Shown here: positions 35,116 to 45,884 of the stretch, one piece after another
How the letters are laid out: the number at the start of each line of letters is the position of its first letter
Position numbering within the stretch: position 1 is the stretch's first letter
Source of the DNA: [Phialemoniopsis] sp. UDSM-2020
Lineage: Eukaryota; Ascomycota; Sordariomycetes; Thyridiales; Thyridiaceae
DNA length: 64,000 bases
NCBI GenBank assembly: GCA_018873225.1
Contig: JAEILZ010000004.1
Span: forward strand, 1,922,001-1,986,000
Direction: 5' to 3'
Translations under genes and position numbers: made by a program
The notes under the pieces: generated by a model
Told to the model about the DNA's origin: nothing
Databases searched by the model: none
What the model saw: only the letters and a program-made list of their open reading frames with translations

Positions 35116-36817
35116 CTAGTAGACCTCGGTGACCTTGCACGTCCAGCCGGAGCCCTTCTGTAGGAGCGGCAGACTAGAAAATCATTGTTAGTTTTATATT
35201 ATACAGCAACTTTCGGAGGCATTGCAGAGCTTACCTAGCTCCCAGGCACCATCCCAGCTCGTTGTCCTTGATCTTCTTGGCGATCCGAACCTCACGGTCG
35301 ATGGGCATCTCATAGCCAGTGTGGGCAAGCGCAACCATAAAATTGAGGTCGAGGCAGTGCTCAGGACGGTCCCGAAGCTCCTCGAGAGCGCCGGGAACAC
35401 TGCCGAAGATGTCCCACGCCTGCTCACCGCCGCAAACCCGGCTGGTCAGGTCGGCCATCTCGCGCAGGGTGAAGGACTCGGGCATGCCAAGAGGCTGAGT
35501 GCGGTCGTAGAAGTAGGACAGGAAGAAGATGTCCTCCTTGCCGAAGGTCTTAGCAATCGAGGGCTGGTGGACACCGTTGAAGGAGCAGGGGGCCAGGGCG
35601 CAAGAAGCGTCCTTCTTCAGAATGCGCTCGGCGAGGCTGCGGCACTGGGCCGGGGCAGGGGTGGAGGGGCCGGTCATGTTGAACTCCTGGGCGCTCTCGC
35701 CCATCTTGACCTTGACGGTCTTGGACATGCCGGTGGAGAAGCAAGGGTTGACAATGGGCGAGCTGGACCAGGTGCTGTCGGCTTTCTTAGACTCGGCGAG
35801 ATCCTCAACCAGCGTCTTGAAGATGGCATCACGAGCACTCATGAGGCCGTAACCGAGGTGAGAGTGCTGGTAAAGACTGAAGTGGCGACCGCCGAACTCG
35901 AGGTCGTACTTGTGGTCACCCTCTGCGAGCTTCTCGGGCATACCGCCCTGGCTGAGTCCCTTGAAGTTAGGCTCAAAGACGATCTGGGTAGAGCCACCAC
36001 CCAGGTCGAAAGTGGCAGCGGTATCCTGGTGCTCGGGAGCGCCAATGTTGCCGAGAAGGTAGTTGGTGGTGATCCAAGCGTAGACACCCTCGTCGGAGCC
36101 ATCCATGATCGCAACACCGTTCTCCTCCTTGGAAACGACGGGGAAGGGGTAGTTCTTCTCAAGGTGCTCACGGACGGCATCAAGGATCCGCTGGCTCTTC
36201 TCAGCGCCGAGCAGACGGAGACCGGCAGTGGCCTTGACAGCGACAGGGCTGCAGGCCTTGAGCTTGTCCGGAACGGTCTTCAGTGCCTCCTCCATCAGGA
36301 TATCCAGACTCTTGGCGGCGGCGATAGGGTCGTCAGGGTAGGCGCTCAGGCCGCTGCTCTGGCCCTCGATCTTCTTGGTCATCTTGAAGACCTCGTTCTC
36401 GAGCTCGGGGGTGGGGCCGCAGTTGTTGAACTTGTAGACGTGAATGCGAGAGCCCGTGCTGCCGGCGTCGATCATGGAGACATACTGGACAATGGGCTTG
36501 TCCTTGGAGCTAGACTTGGTGCACCGGTCGGTTCCGTACGATGAATCGGTAGGGACCTGGCCGCCGGAGTTGCCCTTGGAGGAGGACACTCCATTGTACA
36601 GATCGACACCAGACGGTGAGAAGTAGTAAAACAGGAAAACCACAACCAGCAGGATCGCCGTGGTTTTTAACCACCGCGCCTGCTTGGCTTGTGACATGAT
36701 TGAACTTGTTTTCTCCAGGATGCCGGCTCCTCGGTGGTTCCCTTGATATCGGTCGCGTTTCTCGTGAGGGTCGTGAGCGATCTTGTTGGTCGGCAGCGAT
36801 ACCGACGTACGTCGCAT
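35116..36817 (-). CDS. gda1: Golgi guanosine diphosphatase (GDA1/CD39 family)
   Basis: Splits GDP (and UDP) to the monophosphate in the Golgi lumen, allowing exchange of nucleotide sugars during mannosylation. Two exons read on the - strand, 36817-35235 and 35173-35116, give 546 residues. It is a type II membrane protein: a basic cytosolic tail, one anchor at about residues 50-67 (LKTTAILLVVVFLFYYF), then a Ser/Lys-rich stem and the catalytic domain. Apyrase conserved regions are visible: DAGSTGSRIHVYKF, KATAGLRLLG, DGSDEGVYAW and FDLGGGSTQI. The second exon supplies the last 20 residues (LPLLQKGSGW...). The start could also be Met41 at 36697, just before the anchor; 36817 is the first ATG of the frame. 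A 440-codon antisense frame over this gene is a shadow. Confidence 0.95.
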
Positions 36818-38158
36818 GTCCAGAAGACGCAAGAGAAGGGAGAGACGGCAAAGAGGGGGATTGCCGACTAGAAAAACGAGGGACAAGAAGGGATGGACTA
36901 AAAGCAGAGAAAAGGAGGGAGAGTGTGTCTGACAAGGCACACCTCTTTGGATTGAATTACTTTTTTTACGAAGAATCTAGGGGCACATCCGAATAGGCAT
37001 GCCAACAATGTAGGAAAGGGGGGGATGGATTAGAATGTGGTAGGTTGACCGGCTTTTGCTTCTAGCTCGAAAAGGGATACTTCGAGTGCTGCAAGTAGAG
37101 ATCTGCCATTACGAGTCCGGCCAAGATGGCTTGGGTCCATCTGTCTCTCATTTCATCCTGCGTCACAGGCTGGCCATATAGAGAGGTGGAAAAATAAGGT
37201 CGGGCGACACCAGTCTGTCTTGATTACGGGGAGGACCCCACTGTAAATTTGCCCCCTGCCCAGTCTTTGCCAGTGCTGAGGCGGCCCCTGGATTCATGGA
37301 TGCCAGGACCAGCGCAGGGCCAATCGGACGGTGGGGCCAAGCCTCAAAAGATCCATCACCCCGTCGCAAACATTTGATGGATGAGAAAAGACCAAAAGCT
37401 TCAGATCAATCTCCTCTACTTTGAGGTAACTACTTGAATAAGTATCATACCGTTATAGGGAAAATACCCTGCTACCTGAATCATCATATAATCCTGGCTA
37501 CTAATTGCCACGCTACTAAGCGTGGACACGTACGGCTGCCCCTGTACGAAGCAGACTACCTTACTTGTACTTCAGTACTGAGTAGTTACTGTAGGTAGTA
37601 CAACAACCTGAAGTTGTCTTTACGTCCTGTGCTGTCGAAACTTGGCGATGTCTATTTTTCAGAAGGAGAAAGGAAACCTTTTGCAAATATCCTGCTTGTA
37701 TCTTCAATCAAAATATGATAGGTGCTGGTAGCTGATAGATGAGCATGCTCAGATGATCAAGGGTAGAAGTACTCTACGTAGGCCATTCCTCGGTAACCGC
37801 CATAGTCCAGCCTGTTCTGTCATCTTCCACCACCATTCGTACCTCTCATGGTTGCCTCCGTGCAAGCCGACCTAGTACAACTTGCGCGAGTCACCGAACC
37901 CTTCACAACAATCAACTTGCTTTACGTATTTTTTCTCTGCTTTTCATGATAGAGGGATAGATCAAGACTCATAACTTTTTATCAAAATAGAAGTCACAGC
38001 CGGCGCCAGGCACAGGTACTTCATCTGCTATACATCCTGACTCTGTTGTATCGCGCGCAGCCTCCCGATACTTGATCGCAAATTGCTCGCTCTTCGTTTC
38101 CCGAGGTGGTCCACAAGAATCGCATTTTCCCTGGAGGCGCTGCGTCGCCGTCTCCAAC
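36818..38158. other. Divergent intergenic region
   Basis: 1.3 kb between gda1 (-) and the PPPDE gene (+). It is AT-richer around 37400-37960. No frame or repeat worth naming was seen. Confidence 0.45.
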
Positions 38159-39952
38159 ATGGACGTCACTCTATACACCTACGACCTCTCTGGAGGCATG
38201 GCGAGACAGATGTCAATGGGCTTGCTGGGGTTTCAGCTCGATGCAGTTTATCATACGTCAATCGTTCTCAACGGGCGTGAGTATGTCTACGATGGCAATG
38301 TGGTAGCTATATCACCAGGCACTTCCCATCTTGGCCGGCCGCTCCAACAGATTCCCCTTGGAACAACCCAATTGCCAATGGATGTAATTGAGGAGTACTT
38401 GGATTCGTTGAGAGAGATATATACCGTCGAGGTGAGTCCACTCTGGTCTGATTTCGTGAATGTTTTCTGACACATGTACAAGGCATACAACCTATGGCAT
38501 CACAACTGTAACAACTTCTCTAATGACTTTGCCACCTTCCTAGTCGGCAAAGGCATCCCAGGCCATATTATCCACATGCCCGAGGCAGTTATCAACTCAC
38601 CCTTGGGAAGTATGCTGCTTCCCGCCCTGAATCAGTCCGTGGAGGCGAACCGGCAGCGAGGTGGTATTCTGGGCATCCAGAATAACTCGCTAAACGGCAC
38701 CAGCAAGCCGGCAGCTCAACTGCATCACAACCAGGGTCGTGTCCATCAAGTCAACAGTCTTACGGAGCTGAACGGGCTATTGGAAAGTGCACAGAAGTCC
38801 TGTGCTGGCATATTCTTCACTTCAGCAACCTGCCCGCCCTGCAAAACATTGTATCCTCTCTACGATGAACTTGCGGCGGAGTTCGGGAACAAAGCCGTGT
38901 TGATCAAGGTCGACACGTCAAGGGCATTCGATGTCGGCAAGCACTACTCCATCTCAGCAACACCCACATTTATTACCTTTCTGCATGGACAGCAAGAGAA
39001 CAAATGGGTTGGCGCCAATCCCGCCCAGCTTCGTGGGAATCTCCAATTACTGGTACAGATGGCATGGCCTTCGCATCCCCACGATGCCCTTCGCCTCCCT
39101 ACTTTCTCGGGGTCACAAGCAAAGCCGATCACATACTCCAAAGTACCACCTCTGCCGAAACTTCTGGCCAAGATGGGTACCTCTGGAGAGGACCCAGCAG
39201 CGAAGGGATTGGCCTCCTTTATCGAGTCTCGCGTTAAGCAGGGTCCGGCGGAAGCGCACCTACCCGACGTCGGCGCTGTTGCGGCCTTCCTTCAAACCTC
39301 CATCAAAACCCTACCGTCAGACTCTTTGTTCGCGGCAGTTGATCTTTTGCGATGTGGACTGGTGGATCCGCGCCTGAGTGGCATTTTCGCTGAGGAAACG
39401 GGTCACCAGACAATAAGATCGCTGCTGGATCACGTTAACGATCTCACTGACTGTCCCTATGCTCTCCGCCTAGTCACTCTCCAGACGGCATGCAACATGT
39501 TTACAAGTCCACTGTACCCGGAGCAGATCCTGACCAACGAGAAATTTCGCGCGCCTATCATTCAGTTGCTATCCACAAGCTTCCTTGATGATAGTCACAA
39601 CAATGTGCGAGTGGCGGCCGCATCGCTTCTATATAACCTGTCATTGGCCAACAGCGCCAAGCGGAGAGAGGGTCCGGGAGATGCATTGTCGGATAGCGAC
39701 CAGATAGAGCTTGCGGCGTCCATTCTGGAGGCGGTATCCCAGGAGGAGAAGTCGCCGGAGGCCCTGGAAGGCATGCTCCTCGCTCTAGGGCATCTGGTGT
39801 ACCGCTTGCCCTTGGATGGCGATCTAGCTGATTTGCTCCGCACTATGGACGCTCAAGACACGATTCTGGCGAAGAAAGGTCACTTTAAGGACCTCAAGTT
39901 GATAGACGAGGTTGGCTCGGAGCTGTTGGGCAAAGGCTTGAAGAAGCCTTGA
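38159..39952 (+). CDS. PPPDE (DeSI) - thioredoxin - PUL domain protein
   Basis: Two exons, 38159-38431 and 38483-39952 (intron 51 bp), give 580 residues. The N-terminal PPPDE/DeSI peptidase domain carries its His in AVYHTSIVL (His32) and its Cys in HHNCNNFS (Cys100), matching the His/Cys dyad of SUMO/ubiquitin isopeptidases. A thioredoxin domain follows, with CPPC at about 208-211 and the cis-Pro region SISATPTF. The C-terminal third (from about residue 300) is an armadillo-like PUL domain, the Cdc48/p97-binding module of Ufd3/Doa1. This architecture occurs in fungi. The family suggests a deubiquitinating or deSUMOylating redox-linked factor working with Cdc48 in cytosol or nucleus. Domain calls are strong; the substrate is unknown. 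The acceptor (ACAAG) is non-preferred but restores the catalytic Cys. Confidence 0.92.
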
Positions 39953-40409
39953 TGGTGTGCGTGTGTTCGACTTTCATAGCGTCATACAGTAGACATAGCC
40001 AATAGATAGATACCCTCTGAATCAATTCTCCCTCTCGTACTTTCGAAATGGGCATATCGTTCATGTAAATCCATGGCATTGGTCCGGTCAAGGTACTCGG
40101 TGATGCTTTGTTGTATGTACTTTATGTCGTATGGTAATCGCGCCCCACATTAGACCTGCTGGACGGTCGTGCAGCGCATAAGCCAACGCAGCAAGTTCAC
40201 CCGGGCAACGATGTCAACAAAAATAGTGGAGTAAAACCGCCCAAAGAACCAGGGTCGCATTCCAAGTTGGGCAAGAACAGAGCACAGATCAATCAAATAA
40301 ATCCACCGGCCTTTTCCCCCAGATGCACTCGTCCCGCAGGCTGCGATACCGTCAAGTTGTCGACGACATTGTAGAAACCCTGATTGGCATAGCCATCGAC
40401 CCACGACTG
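39953..40409. other. Intergenic / kinesin leader
   Basis: 457 bp between co-directional genes. The stretch 40300-40322 ends in a pyrimidine tract plus CAG, so it may be the end of a 5'UTR intron. Confidence 0.4.
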
Positions 40410-42302
40410 ATGCCTGCCCCAGCCGCCATCGCCTCGACTGCCTCCGGGAGCGACCTGGCCCGCGTCGTCCGCTCTTCGGCTTCGACGCCATCGCTGCGCT
40501 CCCGCGATGGCACCGTCCCCATGCACGCGAGGATGGACCCGGGAGGGAACGTTAGGGTCGTGGTGCGCGTGAGGGCATTCTTGCCCAGAGGTGAGTGTTG
40601 AAAAGCCGACGGCACGTTTGTTTACTTTGAATGCGAAGACTAACACCATGCGACAGAGACGAACAGAGGAGCAGAATGCCTTATTGAGATGGACCCCATG
40701 ACGCAATGCACGACGCTGTTGGTACCCAACGACTCGGACCCGGCGAACTCGAGAGCCAAGTCGCGCAAGGTGATCGAGGAGAAGTCGTTCACGTTTGACA
40801 ACTCATTCTGGAGTCACGACCGCAGCGACAAGCACTATGCGGAGCAGGAGGACGTATACAACAGCCTTGGCGAGGAGTTCCTTGACCACAACTTCGAGGG
40901 TTACCACACCTGCATCTTCGCATACGGCCAGACCGGTTCCGGAAAGAGTTATACCATGATGGGCACACCCGACCAGCCCGGCCTGATTCCTCGGACGTGT
41001 GAAGATTTATTCCAGCGGATCGAAGCAGCGCAGAATGAGACGCCCAACATCAGCTACAACGTGCGGGTCTCCTACTTTGAAGTTTACAACGAGCATGTCC
41101 GCGACTTGCTCGTCCCTGTTGTCCCGAACCAAGCACCGTATTATCTCAAGATCCGCGAATCGCCAACCGAAGGACCGTATGTCAAGGACCTGACGGAGGT
41201 GCCTGTCAGGAGTATCGACGAGATCCTCCGATTCATGAAAATGGGCGACAGTTCTCGGACCACGGCCTCTACCAAGATGAATGACACTTCCAGTCGAAGT
41301 CATGCCGTGTTCACCATCATGCTGAAACAGATTCACCACGACATGGAGACCGATGAGACAACGGAGCGAAGCTCACGTATTCGACTGGTAGATCTGGCTG
41401 GTTCCGAGCGCGCCAAGGCCACTGAGGCGACAGGCCAGCGCCTCAGAGAGGGAAGCAACATCAACAAGTCGCTCACAACACTGGGAAGGGTCATTGCAGC
41501 CCTTGCGGATCCCAAGCAGAGAGGCGGGAAGCGCGGCGGTAGGGAACAGGTCGTGCCATACCGAGACTCCATCTTGACTTGGCTTCTCAAGGACTCACTC
41601 GGCGGTAACTCCAAGACCGCCATGATTGCTTGCATTGCTCCTTCAGATTACGAGGAGACCCTGTCTACGCTGCGCTATGCCGATCAGGCTAAGCGTATTC
41701 GCACCCGTGCTGTGGTCAATCAGGACAGCGTTTCCGCTGCGGAGCGCGACGCCCAGATTGCCGCCATGGCCGAGGAGATCCGACAGTTGCAGCACTCCGT
41801 GTCCGACTCGCGAAGAAGGGAGAAGGATGCGCAGCAGCAGGAGGAGAGACTCGAGGAGTACCAGGGCCGCGTGGCAGCGATGCAGCGGATGATGGAGGAG
41901 AAGAGTATGGTAGCCGAGGGCAAGATCCGCAGCTTGCAGACGGAGAACGAGGCCCTCAGGCTTCATCTCAAGCTGGCCCTAGAGAGCCTGAAGAACCCTA
42001 TCCCTCCAGTCACTGTCACCAGCACCCCCGAGCCGACTGCAGATGACACCGCCAGGAGCGTGGAGAAGGATACGAACGTGAAGGCCGAAGATAAGGAAAA
42101 CACAGTCGATGAGGCATATTACGACGACGACGACGGCTACTCCTCTGGTGGATACGACGAGGACGCGGACGATCTGCAGGATTATATGCAAGGTCTACTG
42201 AAGGACCTTGGCATGTTCAGGCGGAAGATTGGCGACGACAAGGGGCGGTTCCTCGACGAAGAGAGTAATCGTAGGCCTTTGGGAGTAAGGATGAATGTCT
42301 AG
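40410..42302 (+). CDS. Short kinesin-3 (Nkin3/NcKin3 type)
   Basis: Plus-end microtubule motor of the Unc104/KIF1 family. Two exons, 40410-40590 and 40657-42302, give 608 residues. Motor motifs are the P-loop AYGQTGSGKS (about residue 150), switch I NDTSSRSH and switch II DLAGSERA. Loop 12 is basic (PKQRGGKRGGREQ), as in kinesin-3. A neck/coiled-coil region (QQQEERLEEYQGRVAAMQRMM) and a short acidic tail follow. FHA, PH and long cargo regions are missing, as in Neurospora Nkin3, which has been linked to mitochondrial transport. The start is uncertain: 40323 is an earlier in-frame ATG, and Met42 (just before DPGGNVRVVVRVR) has the best context. Convergent with the JMJD7-type gene, 169 bp apart. 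Confidence 0.9.
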
Positions 42303-42471
42303 ACCCTGTCAGGCATGCTGCGATTGTCTGAAATACTGGTTTCTGTTAGGATAGGCGATGATGTTTTTGGCGTTTAATGACGGAATGACAAACTTAGGAT
42401 TACGAACCACAACACATACCTTGCTAGCCCGCATAGAATAGCACCAACAGACTGTTCATATTCAAACGTGC

Positions 42472-43658
42472 TCATGGCCGGCCCATATACGTCGATCTGA
42501 CAAAATTGCACATGGGGTATAAAGGTCCGCTGAAGTCCATGTCGTACCAATAGTTGACAGCAACACATATGCCGTCGTCCAAGCATGACTGCGAGACCTT
42601 GTGATACCTACTCCGTACATACTCAATCAGCCAGGGCATGGTAGGAAGAAGGCTGTCCTTTCCAGGTATGACTCACCACATCGCGGGCAGGTAGAGCATA
42701 TCTCCAGGATCCAAGGTTACCCTCACGGGCTCAGCAAGTTTCGAGAAAGCTGTCGGGTTCGTTCCTGGCTGGTCGGGATCCCAGATCGCAAAAGGGACAC
42801 TGCCGTCGTGCCCATCATTATCGCTCACTTCAGCACTGTCTAGCCTGAGCTCGAGGCCATCGCCGTCGCCGCAGCGAGCGTACGTCGCGGGCTGCAGCGC
42901 CTGCTCGTTGACACAAGGCTGGCAGTGGGGTGGCAGCAGGACGAAGTGCTTGCGGCCGAGAACTTGAACGTAAATGTTCTCGTAGTTGTCCTTGTGCATG
43001 GCGGTCACGGAGCGAGAGTTGCCGATCCACAGGTTGATGGCCTCTGGGTCGCGGTCCAGAGCAATGCGGGCAAAGGGGATGTCCGGCTGGACGTGGGCGA
43101 AGAGAGAGATGTACTCGTGACGGAAGTTGTCGTTTTCTATGGTGCGTGTGTTAGTCTGGACGTGCAGAGGTTATTGTTGTCTCGACACTGTGACTTACGG
43201 GTTTGAGCATACCGGACCTCGCCATTTGCTGGTGGCGAGGCTCCTTTCTCCTGAGCCATCACATAGTCTAGGAAGTCCGGAAAAGGTTGATCTTCCTCCC
43301 AAGGTTTTGCAAAGACGAGTTCGCCATCTAGTTTTGTGGGAGAATCGGCGTTGCTGATTCAGAATTAGAGCTTATGATCGAGACTGAGATTCCGCAGAGA
43401 GCATTCTCACCCTTTGAGGGTTACAGCAACATTGACAGTTTCGTCTGCCAGAGCCTCCTTCAAGTAAGCAGCGCTCCACGTCCTTGAGGCCTGCCATCCT
43501 TCAGCAGCACGCCTCACAACGAACGGTGTGTTCTTTGCTATATATCGCATAAACTCAAGCGGGCTGGGTTCTTGATAAAGCTCTTCAATGGTCGAACCAT
43601 TGAGTTCGTTGTATGTGGTGAGCAGCTCAGCGATGCTATCATCGGCTGTACCCGCCAT
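42472..43658 (-). CDS. jmjd7: JmjC-domain lysyl hydroxylase, JMJD7 type
   Basis: Fe(II)/2-oxoglutarate oxygenase; human JMJD7 hydroxylates a lysine of the TRAFAC GTPases DRG1/2, and peptidase activity has also been reported. Four exons read on the - strand, 43658-43411, 43353-43199, 43136-42677 and 42607-42472, give 332 residues (human 316). The iron triad is His182 and Asp184 (AMHKDNYENIYVQ) plus His290 (MWYHKVSQS). Lys197 in GRKHFVLLPP is a candidate 2-oxoglutarate ligand. Also typical are the N-terminal ELYQEPSPLEFMRY, NTPFVVRRA and the end VAVNYWYDMDFSGP. The last exon supplies the third iron ligand, so a prediction stopping at the last intron would look inactive. The start at 43658 is the first true ATG of the frame. 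Confidence 0.93.
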
Positions 43659-45884
43659 TGTCAGCCTTACCCCCAAAGATGGGACTCCGTCAGCTGTGTT
43701 TTTGAAAGTTGGGCGTCGAATTAGAGACCCTTGTGCATTGTGCGCGGCACTTGAGGTACAAAAGTTGGGGTAGATCAGGAAAAGCAAGCGGGAGCAGCCG
43801 TTTCAGCTAGCCATAGGACATTTGCTGGATTTGGCATGGCGGGTGCTGGCAGTCTTGAAGCCCCTGCAAGCTGACTGGACGCAGCGAGGTGCGTGATGGG
43901 CCACAGCCAGGTCCGTGACCAAATTATGGCCTGACTTTGGCAAAAAACAGCTGATGGCCCACATCGACGTCCAGAGCCTCTTTTTTCTTGTTCAAGCTGA
44001 GATTTGACAGCATGGGGAAAAGCTGGCTGGTGGTTGGTATAAGAAGAAGGCAAACCCCATCCCCATGGAAGACATTATGTAGCTATCGGAGAGGAGTTGC
44101 ATCCATCAAACAGAAGATTTGACATTGATGTGTAACTGACTGCCTACTGCCACTACGTGAGCGTGCAGTTCCAAGCTACCCTCATCTTCAGCGAGATCCT
44201 CACCATCGAATATTGCCGTCTTTTCTCGCTCCCCGTCTCGATGAGATCCATCCAAACGAACGATGTTCCTAAAGCCAGGCCAGTCGCCTGGAAATGACAT
44301 CGCATCGTACGATTGAGCTCTGCATGCTGCCATCATGACGACGAGGCATTCGCGTGGGCAAAAGCACGCCAAGAACAAGGGGATCGATCGTGTTGCATGC
44401 GTGGGAAGTCCCGTGCACCAAGAGACGACACGACAGACACATGCTAGCCAGGTTGGTAACTCTCTTCAATCATTGCCAATCTCTTCCCTTTTGTCATCTT
44501 TGTCCCTTTGCCTGTTGTTTCAAAAAGCTCTGCCCCCAAGGTGGTGTCAATGCGACAGCCAAACCGGCCAGCCATTGCCAGCCCTGCTGTGGAGGGGCGC
44601 TCCCGCTACCACCAGTAGCGCGACTCGCCGCCCTGCCTAGTCGCCATTGAGAGGCACAGTTTGAAGGTTTAGTGGCCTCTACTCTAGACGTCATCTTGAA
44701 ACGCGCACGTCTCGTCGAGCACATCTCGAGACTTTACGACATTTCTCTCCTCAGCTCCACAATTTTCTTCCATTCCTTGCCATCCATCTCGATTCTTCTT
44801 GTTGGTCTCCAATGGCCCTGTCTGCTTTATTCCCGAGTCTGACAAGCAGAACGCGAACCGGCGGCCTTTTCCATGCCAATTGACACGATCTCCGCTGTCA
44901 CTGTTGTACCTGAAGCTGGCCGCTGTACCTCGTCCATCACACACGACTCCGACTGCCCACGGATCCGGGCCCTTGTCTGTCTCTCGGCAAATTCCATTTG
45001 CGCCTTTTCCTCCCTTGTCTGAGACCTACCTCGCGGGGGCGGCACCGACGACGCTGGCTGCACCACACCCAGCGTAGCAATCATCTGGTTCTCAAAGAGG
45101 CATCGAGTGCTGCCGCATTGGGGAGTTGCTAGATTTTGGATCCGCGACACGGTGCAAATCCGCAGCACTTCTGCAAGACTAGCTAGCTTAGCGACCGCTC
45201 CGGCTCCCTGGGGAGCCGGCTTTTGCTACCCGCCCACACACCGAGCTCAATCCAACTTTTACCTTTGGCGTCGAGTCAGCTCCAAGCTGCACACACATGC
45301 CCGACCCTGGATTACGCTTTCCGCCCCTGCCCTGCCTTGGTTCCAAGCTCTAGAGCAGCCGCACTCCTGTCGTCTTGTCGATCAACCCGCTCCGCTCAAG
45401 CTAACTCTGCCCTAAACCTCGATGCTGGAAACTTCATGATTGCAACCTGCTCTAATCCTCCAACCATCTTCCTCAGTAGGTTGGAACGACGCCTCGCAGC
45501 CCTCAGTACCCACCTGGGGTCAAGTGCGCGCACACTGTCTTCAGCTGCTTCGCTTCAGAACGCCGGCGTGCCGGGTCGATATTGAGGGTTCACAATGCGT
45601 CGCGCCCTTCTCGAAAGCTGAACTGTTCGCCACCACCACTTTACAGAAGCAGCATTAACCGGTCGAGTAGTTGTGAATCCGCAGAGGCACGCACCAAACC
45701 GGAGTCCGTACTGAGGTTGCCAGGTAGAGCTGAGGTCGTGTGATCTCCCAATAATCCACGAGGTTCCCACCCGAGGCTGTCCATTATTTGGCGCGGAAGT
45801 GGCCTCCACACACCTTCCAGCCTCCTTTTGCGACTTTTCCCTCGTCAGTAATGTTTGTTGGTCCCTGTTGAGACTGATTCTGTG
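43659..45884. other. Long divergent upstream region of SCAP
   Basis: 2.2 kb without a recognisable coding frame. On the + strand 44640-45884 is pyrimidine-rich with many short frames and upstream ATGs, suggesting a long SCAP leader or a non-coding transcript. Confidence 0.4.

Noticed and set aside
35222..36544. 440-codon frame on the + strand
   Set aside because: It lies antisense to gda1, whose apyrase motifs and splice site are clear. The antisense product is Leu/Val/Gly-rich with no family match, so it is a codon-bias shadow.
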